Positions 33,565 through 45,440 of a stretch of DNA of 64,000 nucleotides are shown one piece after another. The notes below the pieces were generated by a model, which ran no database searches, had not been told where the DNA came from, and worked only from the letters and a program-made list of their open reading frames with translations. Within the stretch, counting starts at the first letter, position 1; every line of letters starts with the position of its first letter. The DNA is from Acorus gramineus (lineage: Eukaryota > Streptophyta > Magnoliopsida > Acorales > Acoraceae): assembly GCA_030737835.1 (NCBI GenBank), contig CM060857.1:8121360-8185359 (forward strand). Reading direction: 5' to 3'. The position numbers and the translations under genes are program-made.

Positions 33565-35339
33565 GGTGGCGTTTGGCAAGGTGAAACGCGGATTTTAAGT
33601 ACCGATTAATAAATGCAGAAAGAGGTTATGCTGATAATCTTTAAGGAGTTTAGAAAAAAAAGTGTTTGGTTCAGCGAAAAATATTATGCAGTTATTTAGA
33701 TAAGTGTGTTTGATTGACCACTTAACATATGTACTTATTAGGAGGGTATTTCGGTCCATTTTATAAGTGTTAGAATGTTATTTTGATGTTTAATTGAAAA
33801 CTTGAAAACATGATATTAAAGATTATTGCTTTTTTCCACGAAATACATCAACCACTAATTTCCTATGTAGAACAATGAAATATTTTTGTGGATACCTACA
33901 CGTGAAAAACAAATAATTTTGTGTTAAATCTGTCGCGATCTTTGATAATTATAAACTTCCATTTATCTCTTGAGATTGCAAAGAATAATATGAAGTACAA
34001 ACATTTTCAAATGCCATAGTTGAACAACAGAGAGAGCAAAAAATGAACTACATCACTTGTAAGAGGTTGACTGTTGCATAAACTACTACAAATATGCACC
34101 CATTAACCCGGTTTCTCTAAGAAGAAGAGTCTATGTAGACAAGAAAGAGCCTAATATATTACCTAGTTTGACATAGGGATTAATTGAGGAATGATCTGGG
34201 GATTTCAACGCTCTCAAACATGAGGTATCCTTAATATGTTATAATCTTGACTGCTCCACAGAGGTCCTAATGAAGTTACATCATTTTCCCTACACCTAAT
34301 GTTTTTTGATAAGCACTGAATATGTATAGACAAGCCTGGGTTAATAGAAGTGCTACAGTCACTTGATAGCTAGGATTAAAAGCAAGAAAAAGATAACAAA
34401 AATCAACAACATGATTGGATCTATGATCTGCAGTCTTGATTAAATCCAGCTTAATAAAGATTAACATGTATCATATCACATAAAAGTTTCCATTTCTAGT
34501 TTTCTTATCATGAAAAGGTTATTTGAAAACATGGCAATATTTATTTACCAGTGACTGGTAGGACCTTCACATTTTCTGCATTGCATTCATTTATTTAACA
34601 CATAGGAGGGATGCACTGATGCAGTTTGGTTCATTTATTGATTTCCATGGGGGTATTAAATATTTTAGGTTGCTGTTACTATACAGGTTTGTTGGAGCTA
34701 CTTTGGTGTGAAGTGAAGTGGTTTAAAATAGAGCTCCATGGGGTTTCTTTATTTAAAGGGAAAAATATATATAACCCCTTGAAAGTTCGCGTAAATGCAG
34801 ATTCGCGTAAATGCAGATCGACCCCTCATTTTTTTGATAATCCATATAACCCCCTCATTTTATCGATATAATATAAATACACCCCTACCGTTAACATGTG
34901 TAAACCAGGGTGTAGTTAAGCTAACTCTAGGTGTTCAAATTACTATACCACCCCTTCTAATTCACACTATTCTACCCCTCCTCATCTCTCTCACAAAACA
35001 TAACACAATCTAGGGTTTGCAAATCCCTAACAGTCGACCGTCCTCTTTTGATCAGAGTCCTCCAGAAATCATCGTGAATCAGGTTCTCTCGAGCATATCT
35101 ACACGAAGCTCCTCAAACATTCTTCGTTTTCAAAGCCTTATCATGTTCGAATCAACCACTCTCTCATAGGTAATCTCTCTTGGGATATATGAAGACTTTG
35201 TTATGTCTAACTGTATGCTTTGGTTTGAATGTGAAAAGTTTGGAAGATTGTTACTTGTTGAAGTGGTTGTGTTATAACATGTACTTTAATGAATTGTAGT
35301 TATTTTAATTTGAGAAGAATATGTTGTTTTTTGGGTGTT

Positions 35340-35900
35340 CGAGTCCCAGTCCAGTGCACTCTAGGCCATTCCAATTCATTATTTCAGTGTCAATATAGTC
35401 CAGTTTAATTCAAGCTCTGGTCTAGTCCAGTTTAGTCTATGTCCACCCAAGTCCAGTGTAATGTAGTTTGATTCCAAGCTCCACTCTAGTCCAGTGTAGT
35501 AGGTCCTAATACAGTCCAATCCAGTCCTAGTCAAGGTCCTAATCCAATCTAGTCCTAGTCAAGGTCTTAATCTAGTCCAATTTAGTCTAGGTCCACCCAA
35601 GTCTTGTCTAGTGCAGTTTGATTCCAAGCTCCAGTCCAGTTCAATGTAAATCCTAATCCAGTCCAGTTCAATTTAGTCTGGGTCCTTGTCTAGTCCAAAC
35701 TAGTTCAGTTTAATCCCAACCCCAGTCCAGTCTAGTGTATGTCATAATCCAGTCCAGTCCTAGTTTAGGTCCTAGTTCATTTCACACACAGTCCTAGCCC
35801 ATATGAGTTCAATACCAGTCCAGAAAATATTCAAGTCCAGTCCATTTCACTACCAGTCCAGTCCAGTCCAGTTATAGTGCAGTCAAATTTAGTATAGGTC
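35340..35900. repeat. Cryptic CCAGT/TAGTC simple-sequence tract
   Basis: About 560 bp built from degenerate units such as GTCCAGTCCAGT, TCTAGTCCAGT and AATCCAGTCC, interspersed with GGTCCACCCAAGTC. No open frame is kept. It looks like slippage-expanded non-coding DNA inside the Mutator-like element. Confidence 0.75.
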
Positions 35901-36060
35901 CTTGTAATTGAAATTTAATTGACATTGCAAACATTCAAATAACATTGCAATTGGAATGCAAATTTAACAACTATTACATTATACCAAAAACAACACTGGT
36001 AATATATTGGGAATTTAACATTCAATAACAAAAGGAACAAAAGTGAACACCATAAATTCA

Positions 36061-36463
36061 TCACTTGAAAATAACTTTCATACATTCAAACCACATAAGA
36101 CCTATCAAACACCAGATCATCAATGTCAATCTATTCCTAATCATCTTGGAACTCTTTTTGATGGACTCTTCGAGGTTCAATAGTTGAAACTTAAGCTCAA
36201 CATAAGGGTCATCTACATCATCGATCCATTCAAAGAAACGGCAATCTTAAAGAGTCTACATTGAAAAAACATTGTTCATAAGTTCTCAAACATTACCAAT
36301 CAAACAAGTAAAATTTATAGGATTAGATTTATTTACATTATTAAAATGACAACAATAGAATCTCCGACCTTTGCTATGTTCTTAACAAGATGTAAAAATC
36401 GGACATTCCCCTTTCTTACATCGACATTCACGTGGCCGAATATACGCGGGAAGTGACTTCGCA
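36061..36463 (-). pseudogene. GRF zinc-finger protein with C-terminal membrane segment, carried by the MULE
   Basis: Exon one (about 36463-36337) reads ECRCKKGECPIFTSC, a stop, then HSKGRRFYCCHF, the zf-GRF pattern, and ends at a GTAAAT donor. Exon two (about 36245-36061) reads CRFFEWIDDVDDPYVELK, then a coiled-coil-like stretch and a hydrophobic tail (LTLMIWCLIGLMWF) before the TGA at 36063-36061. The TAA in the finger and an unclear acceptor show decay. The architecture matches the GRF gene of the Harbinger element at 5828-6257, but the sequences differ strongly. Confidence 0.65.
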
Positions 36464-38561
36464 ATTGAGGTATGTAGGCTATTCACCTATTAAGAAAATT
36501 TAGCAAAAATTACTCCTACACACATTTCATCGAATACTTCATAGACTAAAAAAAATTCTCATACTTTCTGACATGATCGCTTAGATGTTTTGAAATGACG
36601 AGGGTAGCGATGGATTATGAAAATTGGGGCACCAAATCCTTCAATTTGGATTTTCAATAGTGGATTAAAAAAACACAAAGAGGATGTATAAAGAAGAAAA
36701 AAATCGGTATGAAGGAGATTGAAAACAAAAAAGAATTGAAGCAAATGGTGGACAACAATACTCCACCATTTGGGGTTTTTAAAGCATCAATCCGCCCAAC
36801 GGTCCCCAATGGTCTCCAACAGTAAAAAATAAGACCGTTGGGAGAAGAAGAAGAACAGTGACATGAGTCCATTTGCATTTTTGTTAAAAGTAAGGGGGTT
36901 ATATGCACATATAATTACTGAGTTCAGCCAATTCTTGCTGGAAGGGGCATTTTGGTAATTTGCAGAGGTCGATTTGCATTTTTGTTGAAAGTGAGGGGGT
37001 TATATGCACATATAATTACTGGCCGCCGTTAACTAATGGTATATTCCCCGAATATTCCTTCAAAATGGATGACAAATTAACTGAGGGGGGGATTTGTCCA
37101 ACCATGTCAACTTTGAGGGGGTTATATGAATTCTCAGGAAAATGAGGGACGATCTGCATTTACATGAACTTTCAGGGGGTTATATACATTTTTCCCTTAT
37201 TTAAATACTTCTCTAGGCATTACTTTGGGCTACCTATAAAACACACTTTTTAGGCTTTTTGTCACTATCTATCCACTTTTAAGAGGGCTACAAATCATAT
37301 GTCAAATACATATTTAACATGAATGCGTTGGGTTCAAATACAAGTCCAATTTTGCATCACATGTTTTATAAGAGTCTCCAAGCATGTTTGGTTGTCATGC
37401 TTGGTTGTCTATTATCAAAAGAGGAGAAACATTTTTAGTTAATATGTATGTATTCTAAAAAGATATCATATAAATATCACTTTGTGTGTGCATTTAATAA
37501 TCCTATTAAAGAAAAACAATAAACATAAATACTGAAGATTGGGTTTTATTCGTTAATGAAGGATGAGAAATGCTTCTACATTTTGATAAGGAGCTTTATA
37601 AACATATGGAAGAAAAAGCACATTCAACCTCATTTGTAGACTGTACTGGAATGTGTAATGAAGATACACTTCTTCAAAGATCAACAAACAATATCATATT
37701 TTTTAAAAAAACAAACCAATAGATTCATCCCCATGGGATGATCCAACATAGATATAGTACCACAAATCCATGCATCACCATTAAATAAAATCATAATATA
37801 CATACAATCCCACTTGAAATAAGTTTTTGCACTAAAAAAGTAATGAATCACCTACCATTGAATCTGATCTACCCACAAGACACACAAAACACACATTTCA
37901 AGTCACCTAAACCTATAGATTCATCTTCGTGAAACCTTAAACAATTTAAGATGTTCAGATCTGAAGAACATTAGCCAACAACGGAGGAGATTTGGTGGGT
38001 GTTACCTAGATCGTTGGCTAGGGAGGAGATCCAAAGGGGCTATGAAGCAGATCGGACTGTCAGAGGGGATGGTTGAAGACGGAGATCTGTGAGATGTGTG
38101 AGATCTGTCGACGAGTTGAATGTCTTCTCGAGGGAAATCTATGAAAACCAGGTTTGGTCGTCTGTATTATTGCTTTCGGCGGAGAAGAACTGCTACAACT
38201 TCGAAGAGGATCAGATGGGTTCCTCCATCGTTCGCTTATTTGGGTTCAAATGGCTGTAATCGGCGCATCAAAAAGGAGGAGAGAGAAGGTTCTCTTAAGT
38301 GAATGCTTGGTTTAAATACCTCATGTAAATACCAAAATGTTACTGGGGCATTCTCATCTTTTCATAGACTGGAAGAATCACTAGATGCGTAAGCCGAGTT
38401 TTTCAGTAAGGTAATGATAGCTGAAAATTATGAGGTTAATTGACTAAATGAGGTTTCACATATTATGTGCTTATTTGAACACTTACCAAACGCAATTAAA
38501 GCTGATTTTTAGCGTTAAGCTGAATAAGCACTGATTATCAGTGAAACCAAACACCGCCTTA

Positions 38562-39349
38562 ATGAGTATCAATTTAAATTGATTTTTTTTTTTTGTTGAA
38601 AATCTCTTTTTTTTCTCTAATATTACATGGGAAAATTGAATATCCAAAAGCTATAAAATGAAAACCTCAAAAACCATTTGCAACAAATTTTTAGGAAATC
38701 AAACCAACAAGTCTAAGCATTGGCTCCAAATTCAATTGAATAATCCGTTTGTTTTCATGTAAATACGCCTTTTTTCTTGCATCTAAAAATCCTTAAAAGC
38801 TCTCAACTCTCTATCTCCTTAATATTTTTATCTGCCTCATTTTATTTTCATTTGTGTTAGTGCATCAAAAAAGAAAAGGTACATCATTCCTCTCTTTCTA
38901 TTTATTTTTTCATATTAAGTTTATGTTTGTGAATTCATATCTTAATTTTAAAAATAGAATTCTGAAAAAAAGATCTCCTTTTAAAAATATTGGATGCATA
39001 TAATAGTTTTTAATCCAAAATGTTTTGAACATCTGATTTGAATATCCCATTAATGCAATGCTAGATATGATATCTTATTGAAAAAAATACATATATTATA
39101 TGATTTAAAATTTATTAAAATATAATTTTTAAGGGTCATAGGGATTTTAATGAATCTGATAATTAGCTAAATAATCTAATAATGTATTTATCCTAAACAA
39201 TAAACTTGAAATTTCAAATTTCAAAATAAGATCTACCAATAAATGCCACGTTGAATTTTTTTTTCCATATCAATTGGAAAGATTTGATAAGATAAAGATG
39301 ATATGGACAATCAGATGTGTATGACATTATTTCAAATGATAAGTGTGGG
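38562..39349. other. AT-rich intergenic, nothing recognised
   Basis: No open frame above background and no bounded repeat; poly-T and poly-A runs dominate. Confidence 0.4.
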
Positions 39350-41900
39350 CGTCAAATTTTCTGGCTACAGTTATTGGGTCGGATCTCGGAGCCCATGCAT
39401 TCTGATCCGACTAAATGACGACCCGTAGGGCGCAAGCCCGTCTTGATGGGCTGGGTAATCGGTCTCACTGCCCGAAAACGCGACGGCCCAACCAACCAAA
39501 ACCTGAACGGGTCCAACCCGAGGATCCGACCGATGACCGCAGACCAAGTCAATAAGTAATCCATACAATTATTGCATGAATCCACATAAATCCAGGGCAT
39601 TAAAGGATAATTATCAGCATTCAATCCCCATCAATTCCATGCAAATCACCAAATCAGATTATTATTAACTTTGTCCACCAAATCCCCATGGAATCTGAAT
39701 ATATATGTCAATCCATAATTGACCAAATCAAGGAGCATATCTTTTGTCTTATAATTAATGATTAATGGATTCTCGACCATCCGATGGAGAGGGTCAATCC
39801 GAAACCCTAGCACCATCCCATCACCTCTATAAATGAGGGGCAAGAACAGACTTAGGAGGTAGGCACAATCTCTGCTTTCAATTCCCTTTTTGTCGTCCAC
39901 TTTCACTGACTTGAGCATCGAAGGGTTGTCTGCAGGCCCCCCACCTCCCTGTGTCAAAGGCGTTGAGGAGCGATTGACCGGCGGATCAAGGAGAATTCGG
40001 GCGGAGGAGAACGGGAGAGGCGGAATCCGTTTACCCGAATCCGGTTTTGCCCCTCTAGTTTGGTGCCGTCTGTGGGACCGAACGAAAAGTCGAGCTCTGC
40101 GTCATGCCTCCCAAGAAAACTCCACTGCCCACGTTGTTTCCGGCCAGCGCGTCAACGACCAATCCGTCATCCCTTCCTGGTGTGACCGAGAGGGATGAGC
40201 CAACTCCTGAGGTGATCGTGATGCAGCAGATCTGTGATGAGGCTCTCACTTGCGCGAAGCATGCCAAAAAGCGGGTCGAAGAGTTAGTCCGAACGATCGA
40301 GGTGGCCATGGAAGAAAATGATCGTCTCAGGGCTGAGGGGGGAAACCCGAATCCCCCCAGCCAGAGTCGACCACCATCTCCAGTGCCAAACAACCCCCAA
40401 CGAACAAACGGACACATTAGCATCCCAAGGAACGGGCGTCTGGAGCAGCCGGCGGTCTCTTCTAATGCAGTCGCACCTTCCAAGCGCCCCTGAGAGGAGG
40501 ACCACATTTGGCAGGACAGGCAGGACAACATGATGAAGGAGGTCGACCGGCGCATTCTTCACAACTTGAAGCCTCAGATCCTGGCGGACATCGTCATGCA
40601 AACGGCGTACTTAATCAACAACTCCCCGTTCGTGGAGGAGATCGTCTGTGCACCCAAACCAGATAAGTTCACCCCTCCAAAATTTAAATTGTTTGAGGGA
40701 AAGTCGGACCCAACCGAGCACATCTTTCACTACCCACAGCTTATGTCCGTCGATGCAGGGGATGATGCCTTGCTCTGTAAGGTCTTTCCGCAGAGCCGCG
40801 GGGGAGAAGCCTTGACATGGTTTTGCAAGCTTCCGGCCGGCTTCGTTAATGACTTCTGAAGCCTCTGTGAGACGTTTATCAGCCATTACATATGTCATTG
40901 CAAACCCAAGAAGGACGTGGCGAGCCTGTTCGGCATGAAGCAGGCGGAGGGCGAGCGACTCCGGGACTACCTCACACGCTTCAGCTTGGAAATGACGCAG
41001 ATCGAGTCCTGTGACCCCCAGACCGCGACAATGGCGTTCCGAGGAGGTTTGATCCCGACCGGGCATCTCTATGAATCCCTCGTTTGGAAGCCACCTACCA
41101 ATATGGCGGACGTGCTCTCCCACACAGAAGGGTCCATCCGCTTAGCGGACGATGTCTCATTCGCTGCCCGAAAGACGACTACCGTCGTGACGGTTGGGCC
41201 ATCCCACAAGGACATCCATCCCCCAAAAAAGCAATCTTTTGCAATGTCGCAGAAGGGAGAAGAGAAGCTGGGTAATTCTTGCCCTCCGAGGGCGAAGGAA
41301 TTCGTGGCGACACCACTTATTGTGCTGGTGCAGCAAATCTGGTGTGAAAAAAAGGATAAGGGGTATTTCAGGACACCTTCTCTGATACGAAGCCCCCTCG
41401 AGAATTGAGACCAAGCCCGCAAGTGCGAGTTCCACAACGAAGTCGGGCATACCACTGAAGAATGCAGGAGTCTTTGCGGACAAATCGAGAATTTGATTCG
41501 GGACAGGCATCTCGCGCACTACGTGGCATGGCAGCCCCAAGCCACCAAGCCCGATGGCGACGGTAGTACGGTCGCACCCAAACCCGATGGCGCTCCAGCT
41601 AGAATCATTTCGGTCATCCACGGGAGGCCACTCCTTAGTGACGACAATTCGGCCCCAAAGGACCAATCGGGATCACGAAAGCGTCCCACCACGGGTCCGG
41701 CCAACGAACGTGAGATTGCCGTCAATTCTATCCGTTTTGGGGCTGATGACCTCGAGCGGGTATCCTGGCCACACGCTGACCCGTTGGTCATTACTGTCTA
41801 TATATGCAAAGCGGCGAGAGAAGGTTCTGATGCAAACCCCGATTTCATGATCCTTGCGTGTGTATTCGCTGCGATGCGGATGTTCGATAATGTCTAGCAT
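39350..41900 (+). mobile_element. Ty3 Tat-like retrotransposon fragment: LTR, primer-binding site, gag
   Basis: An LTR-like region (about 39350-40055) with a TATA box (TATAAAT, 39828-39834) is followed by the primer-binding site TGGTGCCGTCTGTGGGA at 40061-40077 and gag. The pol region and the 3' LTR are absent; similarity fades after the start of the protease near 41850. The GC content is clearly above that of its surroundings. The left LTR edge is not certain. Confidence 0.65.
40104..41897 (+). pseudogene. Tat-like gag and start of protease, three in-frame TGA stops
   Basis: A single frame runs from ATG 40104 to 41897 and is interrupted only by TGA at 40491, 40857 and 41406. In order: N-terminal spacer with a coiled coil (CAKHAKKRVEELVRTIEVAM); gag core (KFTPPKFKLFEGKSDPTEHI, GGEALTWFCKLP, ETFISHYI, VASLFGMKQAEGERLRDYLT); a zinc-knuckle-like CEFHNEVGHTTEEC near 41440; and the pre-protease block INSIRFGADDLERVSWPHAD (first residue read as V). 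It then loses similarity before the catalytic Asp. In gypsy elements gag packages the RNA. Confidence 0.8.
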
Positions 41901-44090
41901 GCTTTGAAAACATATGTAAACATCCGATGAGTGGGTCTAGCGGCCAGCGGAGAAGAGCTTTGTAGTCGAGAAGGAACGAAGCTTTTGACTGTAAATACAT
42001 ATGATATGCAACAATTACAGCATTGGCATCCCAACTCCATTGATTTTGCTAACGGAACTTTGTGAAAATTTGTAGAAGAAATAGATATAGAAGGCAGTGT
42101 AAGAGATGATCAGGAGGCAGATAAAATGGGTGCCAATGCTATTGGGATCGATTGCTGGTGAGTGAAGCTTATGTTGCCCCATGTGACACTACTTTCATAG
42201 AAGAAAAAGAAGAAAGATTACTGTATGGCATCCACATCTAACATTCAAACGAGTACACAATATCACACATATTATGAAAAGATCTGTAGCCTTGAATGTA
42301 ATTAAATACTTGCAAATAGGGACAGAGGACAGGTTTTTGAGTCATTCAATCAGTTCTGGGAGCACATGAATAAAAAATATACGCAATACCAATCAAATTT
42401 CAAATTAAAATTGTATGAAGGAAAAGTCTATGATGTAAAGGAAGTACCCATAATTTACCATATTGTAGTATTAGTTCCTCTTTTACTTTTTTATATTATT
42501 AATTTGAATCATTATGATGACATTATTGCTTGAACTGCACATGTAATGAAACTCAAAATGAGTACTTTATAGAACAATCATTTTCTTCATGAAATAGAAA
42601 AATTTTACACAATAATATAATGTGAGATATCTGAAACTCACAAGGAGCAACCCATGACTGAGTTGTTCAGATATGAGAATCCAACTTCTATTACATGTTA
42701 TTTCCCTTTTTCTCAGATTCTACGACAGAAATTTAAAGCTTTTCCATTTTGATTCTGAAATAGAATTGTCATTCATGTTTGATTTCGGTGTCATTGGTCA
42801 TATAACTCATAACCAAAATAGATTTGCTTAGGGGATTTTCTTTATGTTTTTGGGATTCCCCGTCCTGCTGTTGTCTATTATTATACTGCAGCGGCCAGCG
42901 CCTCTCCTCATCAATGGAACTAAACTTTAATAACTACTGGAAAGCCTGTATCAAAACTTATCATTTATCATTAATTGAAAAGTTTGGGATGTATGTTTTC
43001 ATGAAATGTAGCTGATCTTGACATGCAGTTAAACCTGCACAAACAATTATATGTAAGCTTCTACTAAAACTATCATGTATTAATATTGCAGGCTGTGGGG
43101 AATGGATGTGAAGACATTTGCAGAGATACAGGAACACATTCTAAAATCAACTTCACAGGTTAAAAGAGACCCATAATGCATAGAGATTCCTCGGCTGCAA
43201 CACAGGTGACAGAGTGCTATAGATTTAGTGTTTTGAGTCTTCCACAAAATCGACAAAACTTGCACACAAGGAACTTTAACGAAACATACGCATTCAGAAT
43301 TATGTAGGCGCTGCAGGTTCTTCGTGCCTTTCGGATAAGAGAGTGCAATTGAATGATGAGCAGGGTTCATTGCTTGTGCATATGACCAATGTGACCCACT
43401 GAAAGAAAAGAGCATTGTATCTCTGTTACATTGGACTGTTTTATTATGACAATGATTAGTTGTCTTGCATGGATTCTTTTTGCAAGGTTTATGAATGCTG
43501 TATATCTTAGTGGCCTCCTGAGTTATGCTCTAACCAATTTCTTTTTCCCCCTCAATATCTACTTTCTTTCTTAATTTAGAGCTTAGAATTGCACCTGAAC
43601 AGAAAGGTAGTTATCTGAATCTTGACAAATTTAAATAGGTGATTGCGATGGAAACAACTTAGACTCCTTTTGGAAATGGAATTGATGTGCTTTTGGGTTT
43701 GTTGGAAATTAAGTTCCCTGAATCTGTTTTCAAATAGAAAAAAATAAAATTTAATTAAAAGTTGCATGCATCTTTATGTAAAAAAGTGACAGAAAAAAAA
43801 AAAAAACTAGTTTTTCCATAATTAAGGGAGAGCCAGCTTCCTACAAACCTGGTTTTAAATTCAGTTTTTTAATAGAAGTCAACACCCAATCCCGTTTTCA
43901 AAGGTGGTCTTAAGGTCCATATGTGTATGCATTTAGACAACGGTGGCGTCAGTAGTTGTTGGCTGGCGGACGCAAACACATGCACAAACACTCTCTGCGT
44001 GTGTGTCGATAACACATCCCCCCTTGTCATTTATGTTTTTCGATCGATTTTCTCTGTGTTCCTTAACTCCGTGAAAACAATGTCGGTCCC
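41901..44090. other. Intergenic with a diverged repeat (part 1)
   Basis: No intact gene. 42090-42620 is a diverged direct copy of 46760-47130 (shared words GGGATCGATTGCTGGTGAGT / GGGATAGATTACTGGTGAGT and others downstream). A short frame at 43092-43165 after a TTGCAG acceptor-like site could be an exon relic, but nothing recognisable is encoded. Confidence 0.4.
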
Positions 44091-44094
44091 TCCC

Positions 44095-44605
44095 AGGGCC
44101 GGTCCTTAGCATAGGTGATCAAGGCAGTCACTTAGGACCTCCACTTTTCAAGGACCCCAAAATCTAAAAAATGTTATTCATTCCTATTTTATTGGGATTT
44201 TATTTTATTTTGTACTTAATTTTTTTTTGTTTTAAATTTTTTTCATATTTTATAGTTGTTCCTTATTTATTGGGATTTATTTATTTGTTATTTGATTTAC
44301 AGAGAAGAAACTCAGTTCTCAATTTTTTTAAGATTATTTATTTCGGTTTGTTTGTCAATTTTTTTCATTTGATTTTATCTTCCTTTTTAATTTCTTTTTT
44401 TTTTATCCCTACTTAATTGGGATTTTGTGTTTTGATTTGTTATTTTTGAATTATTTTGTTTAATTTTAAAAATATAATTTTTTTATAATAATAAAAATTA
44501 GGAAGAAAAAAAGAAGTGAATTTAGGGGCCCCTTTATAAACATGCCTAGGACCCCATTTCATTTTGTCAATCTCAGGGCCAACCCCCCCCCCCCCCCCCC
44601 GGGTG
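44095..44605. mobile_element. Probable hAT-like non-autonomous element with poly-C tract at its end
   Basis: It begins CAGGGCCGGTCCTTAGCATA, a start typical of plant hAT MITEs, and ends near AATCTCAGGGCC followed by a run of about 20 C (44581-44601). The core is very T-rich and non-coding. The right terminus is deformed, and no 8-bp duplication could be confirmed. Confidence 0.5.
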
Positions 44606-44839
44606 TCTTGGCACCACGGATGCCTGGGACGCACACACAAACAAACTCTTAGTACATAAAAACTTATCTTATAACACAGAAGTCTGGTGAACTACATATG
44701 AAACTGCATGGATCCTCGCCAGTGGTTGGAGACGGCCGGTCTGTCTCGTTTTAACTTTGAGACCACCTTACAAGAACTTCTGGTGATGACCTAACCTTAT
44801 TTGTATAAATAAATAAATTGATGAGAGATGGAATTATGG

Positions 44840-45440
44840 GAAGTGAAGTTAATGAAATTTCATTACTAGGTTGATGGATTCGATCAGTACTGACTAGTAT
44901 TCATTCTAATTTAGGGATATTTTGGACTTATTTGTCAACCATGGGATGCATGACTAGATGAATCATGCTCTGGATCCTCGCAATAAAACATTTCCTTAAG
45001 GGGATATTGTGATATTTATTATTTTCGCAGGAAAAGAAAAGAAAAATAGGCCGGTTAATGAATTTTCATTAGTGGGCTGATGGATCCAATCAGTACTGAC
45101 TAATGCCCATTTTAATTTAGGGATATTTTGGACTCATTTATCAGTTGTGGGACACATGATTAGATGAATCGTGCTCTGAATCCTCCCAATGAGACACCGA
45201 CTTCCTTCACGGGAGGTCGTGATATCTAATTTTGTCGCAGGAAAAGAAAAAAAAATAGGTTGGTTAATAAATTTCCATCAGTGGGTTGATTGATCTGGTC
45301 AATACTGACTAGTATCCATTCTGATTTAGGGATATTTTGAACTCATTTGTTAGCCATATGACGCATGACTAGATGAATTATGTTTTGAATCCCCATGATG
45401 GGACTCTGACTTCCCTCGGAGGAGGTATTGCGTAAGTTGG
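44840..45440 (+). repeat. Tandem array, three copies of about 207 bp
   Basis: Equivalent points AATGAAATTTCATTA, AATGAATTTTCATTA and AATAAATTTCCATCA stand at 44851, 45057 and 45266, giving periods of 206 and 209 bp. Each copy holds the words AGTACTGACTAGT, TTTAGGGATATTTTGGAC, CATGACTAGATGAAT and (copies 1-2) TCGCAGGAAAAGAAAA. Copies are diverged, so it is an old short array. No coding frame. Confidence 0.85.

Larger units (their letters stand above)
34758..37196 (-). mobile_element. Mutator-like transposon (MULE), 2.4 kb
   Basis: Terminal inverted repeats of about 48 bp (GGGAAAAATATATATAACCC... and its counterpart ending TATACATTTTTCCC) are flanked by an exact 9-bp duplication TTATTTAAA (34749-34757 and 37197-37205), the Mutator signature. 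Subterminal direct repeats (GTGAGGGGGTTATATGCAC type) stand near 36890 and 36990. No transposase is recognisable. Its one gene remnant is a GRF zinc-finger gene on the minus strand. 35330-35900 is a peculiar CCAGTC-rich tract. Confidence 0.88.
33565..38558 (-). mobile_element. Non-autonomous PIF/Harbinger element with a nested Mutator-like element
   Basis: Left end GGTGGCGTTTGG at 33565 and right end, reading GGCGGTGTTTGG from 38558, are imperfect inverted repeats, each next to TTA (33562-33564 and 38559-38561). The left 300 bp match, inverted, the right end of the coding Harbinger element at 6733-7039, so the sense is minus. Without the insertion at 34758-37205 it is about 2.5 kb. No transposase is left. 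37850-38320 resembles an untranslated 5' leader on the minus strand. Confidence 0.6.

Noticed and set aside
38120-38302. 60-codon basic frame
   Set aside because: Lies in the leader-like end of a Harbinger derivative on the opposite strand to its sense; no homology seen.
42090-43200. Possible exons of a host gene (open segments after TTGTAG and TTGCAG)
   Set aside because: The segments are short, cannot be joined to a recognisable protein, and one of them belongs to the diverged repeat pair.
43921-44109. 62-codon frame with Cys-rich start
   Set aside because: Short, no context, and it ends at the start of a hAT-like element; likely chance.
44581-44601. Run of about 20 C
   Set aside because: Could be an assembly or sequencing artefact at a simple repeat; not taken as a functional feature.
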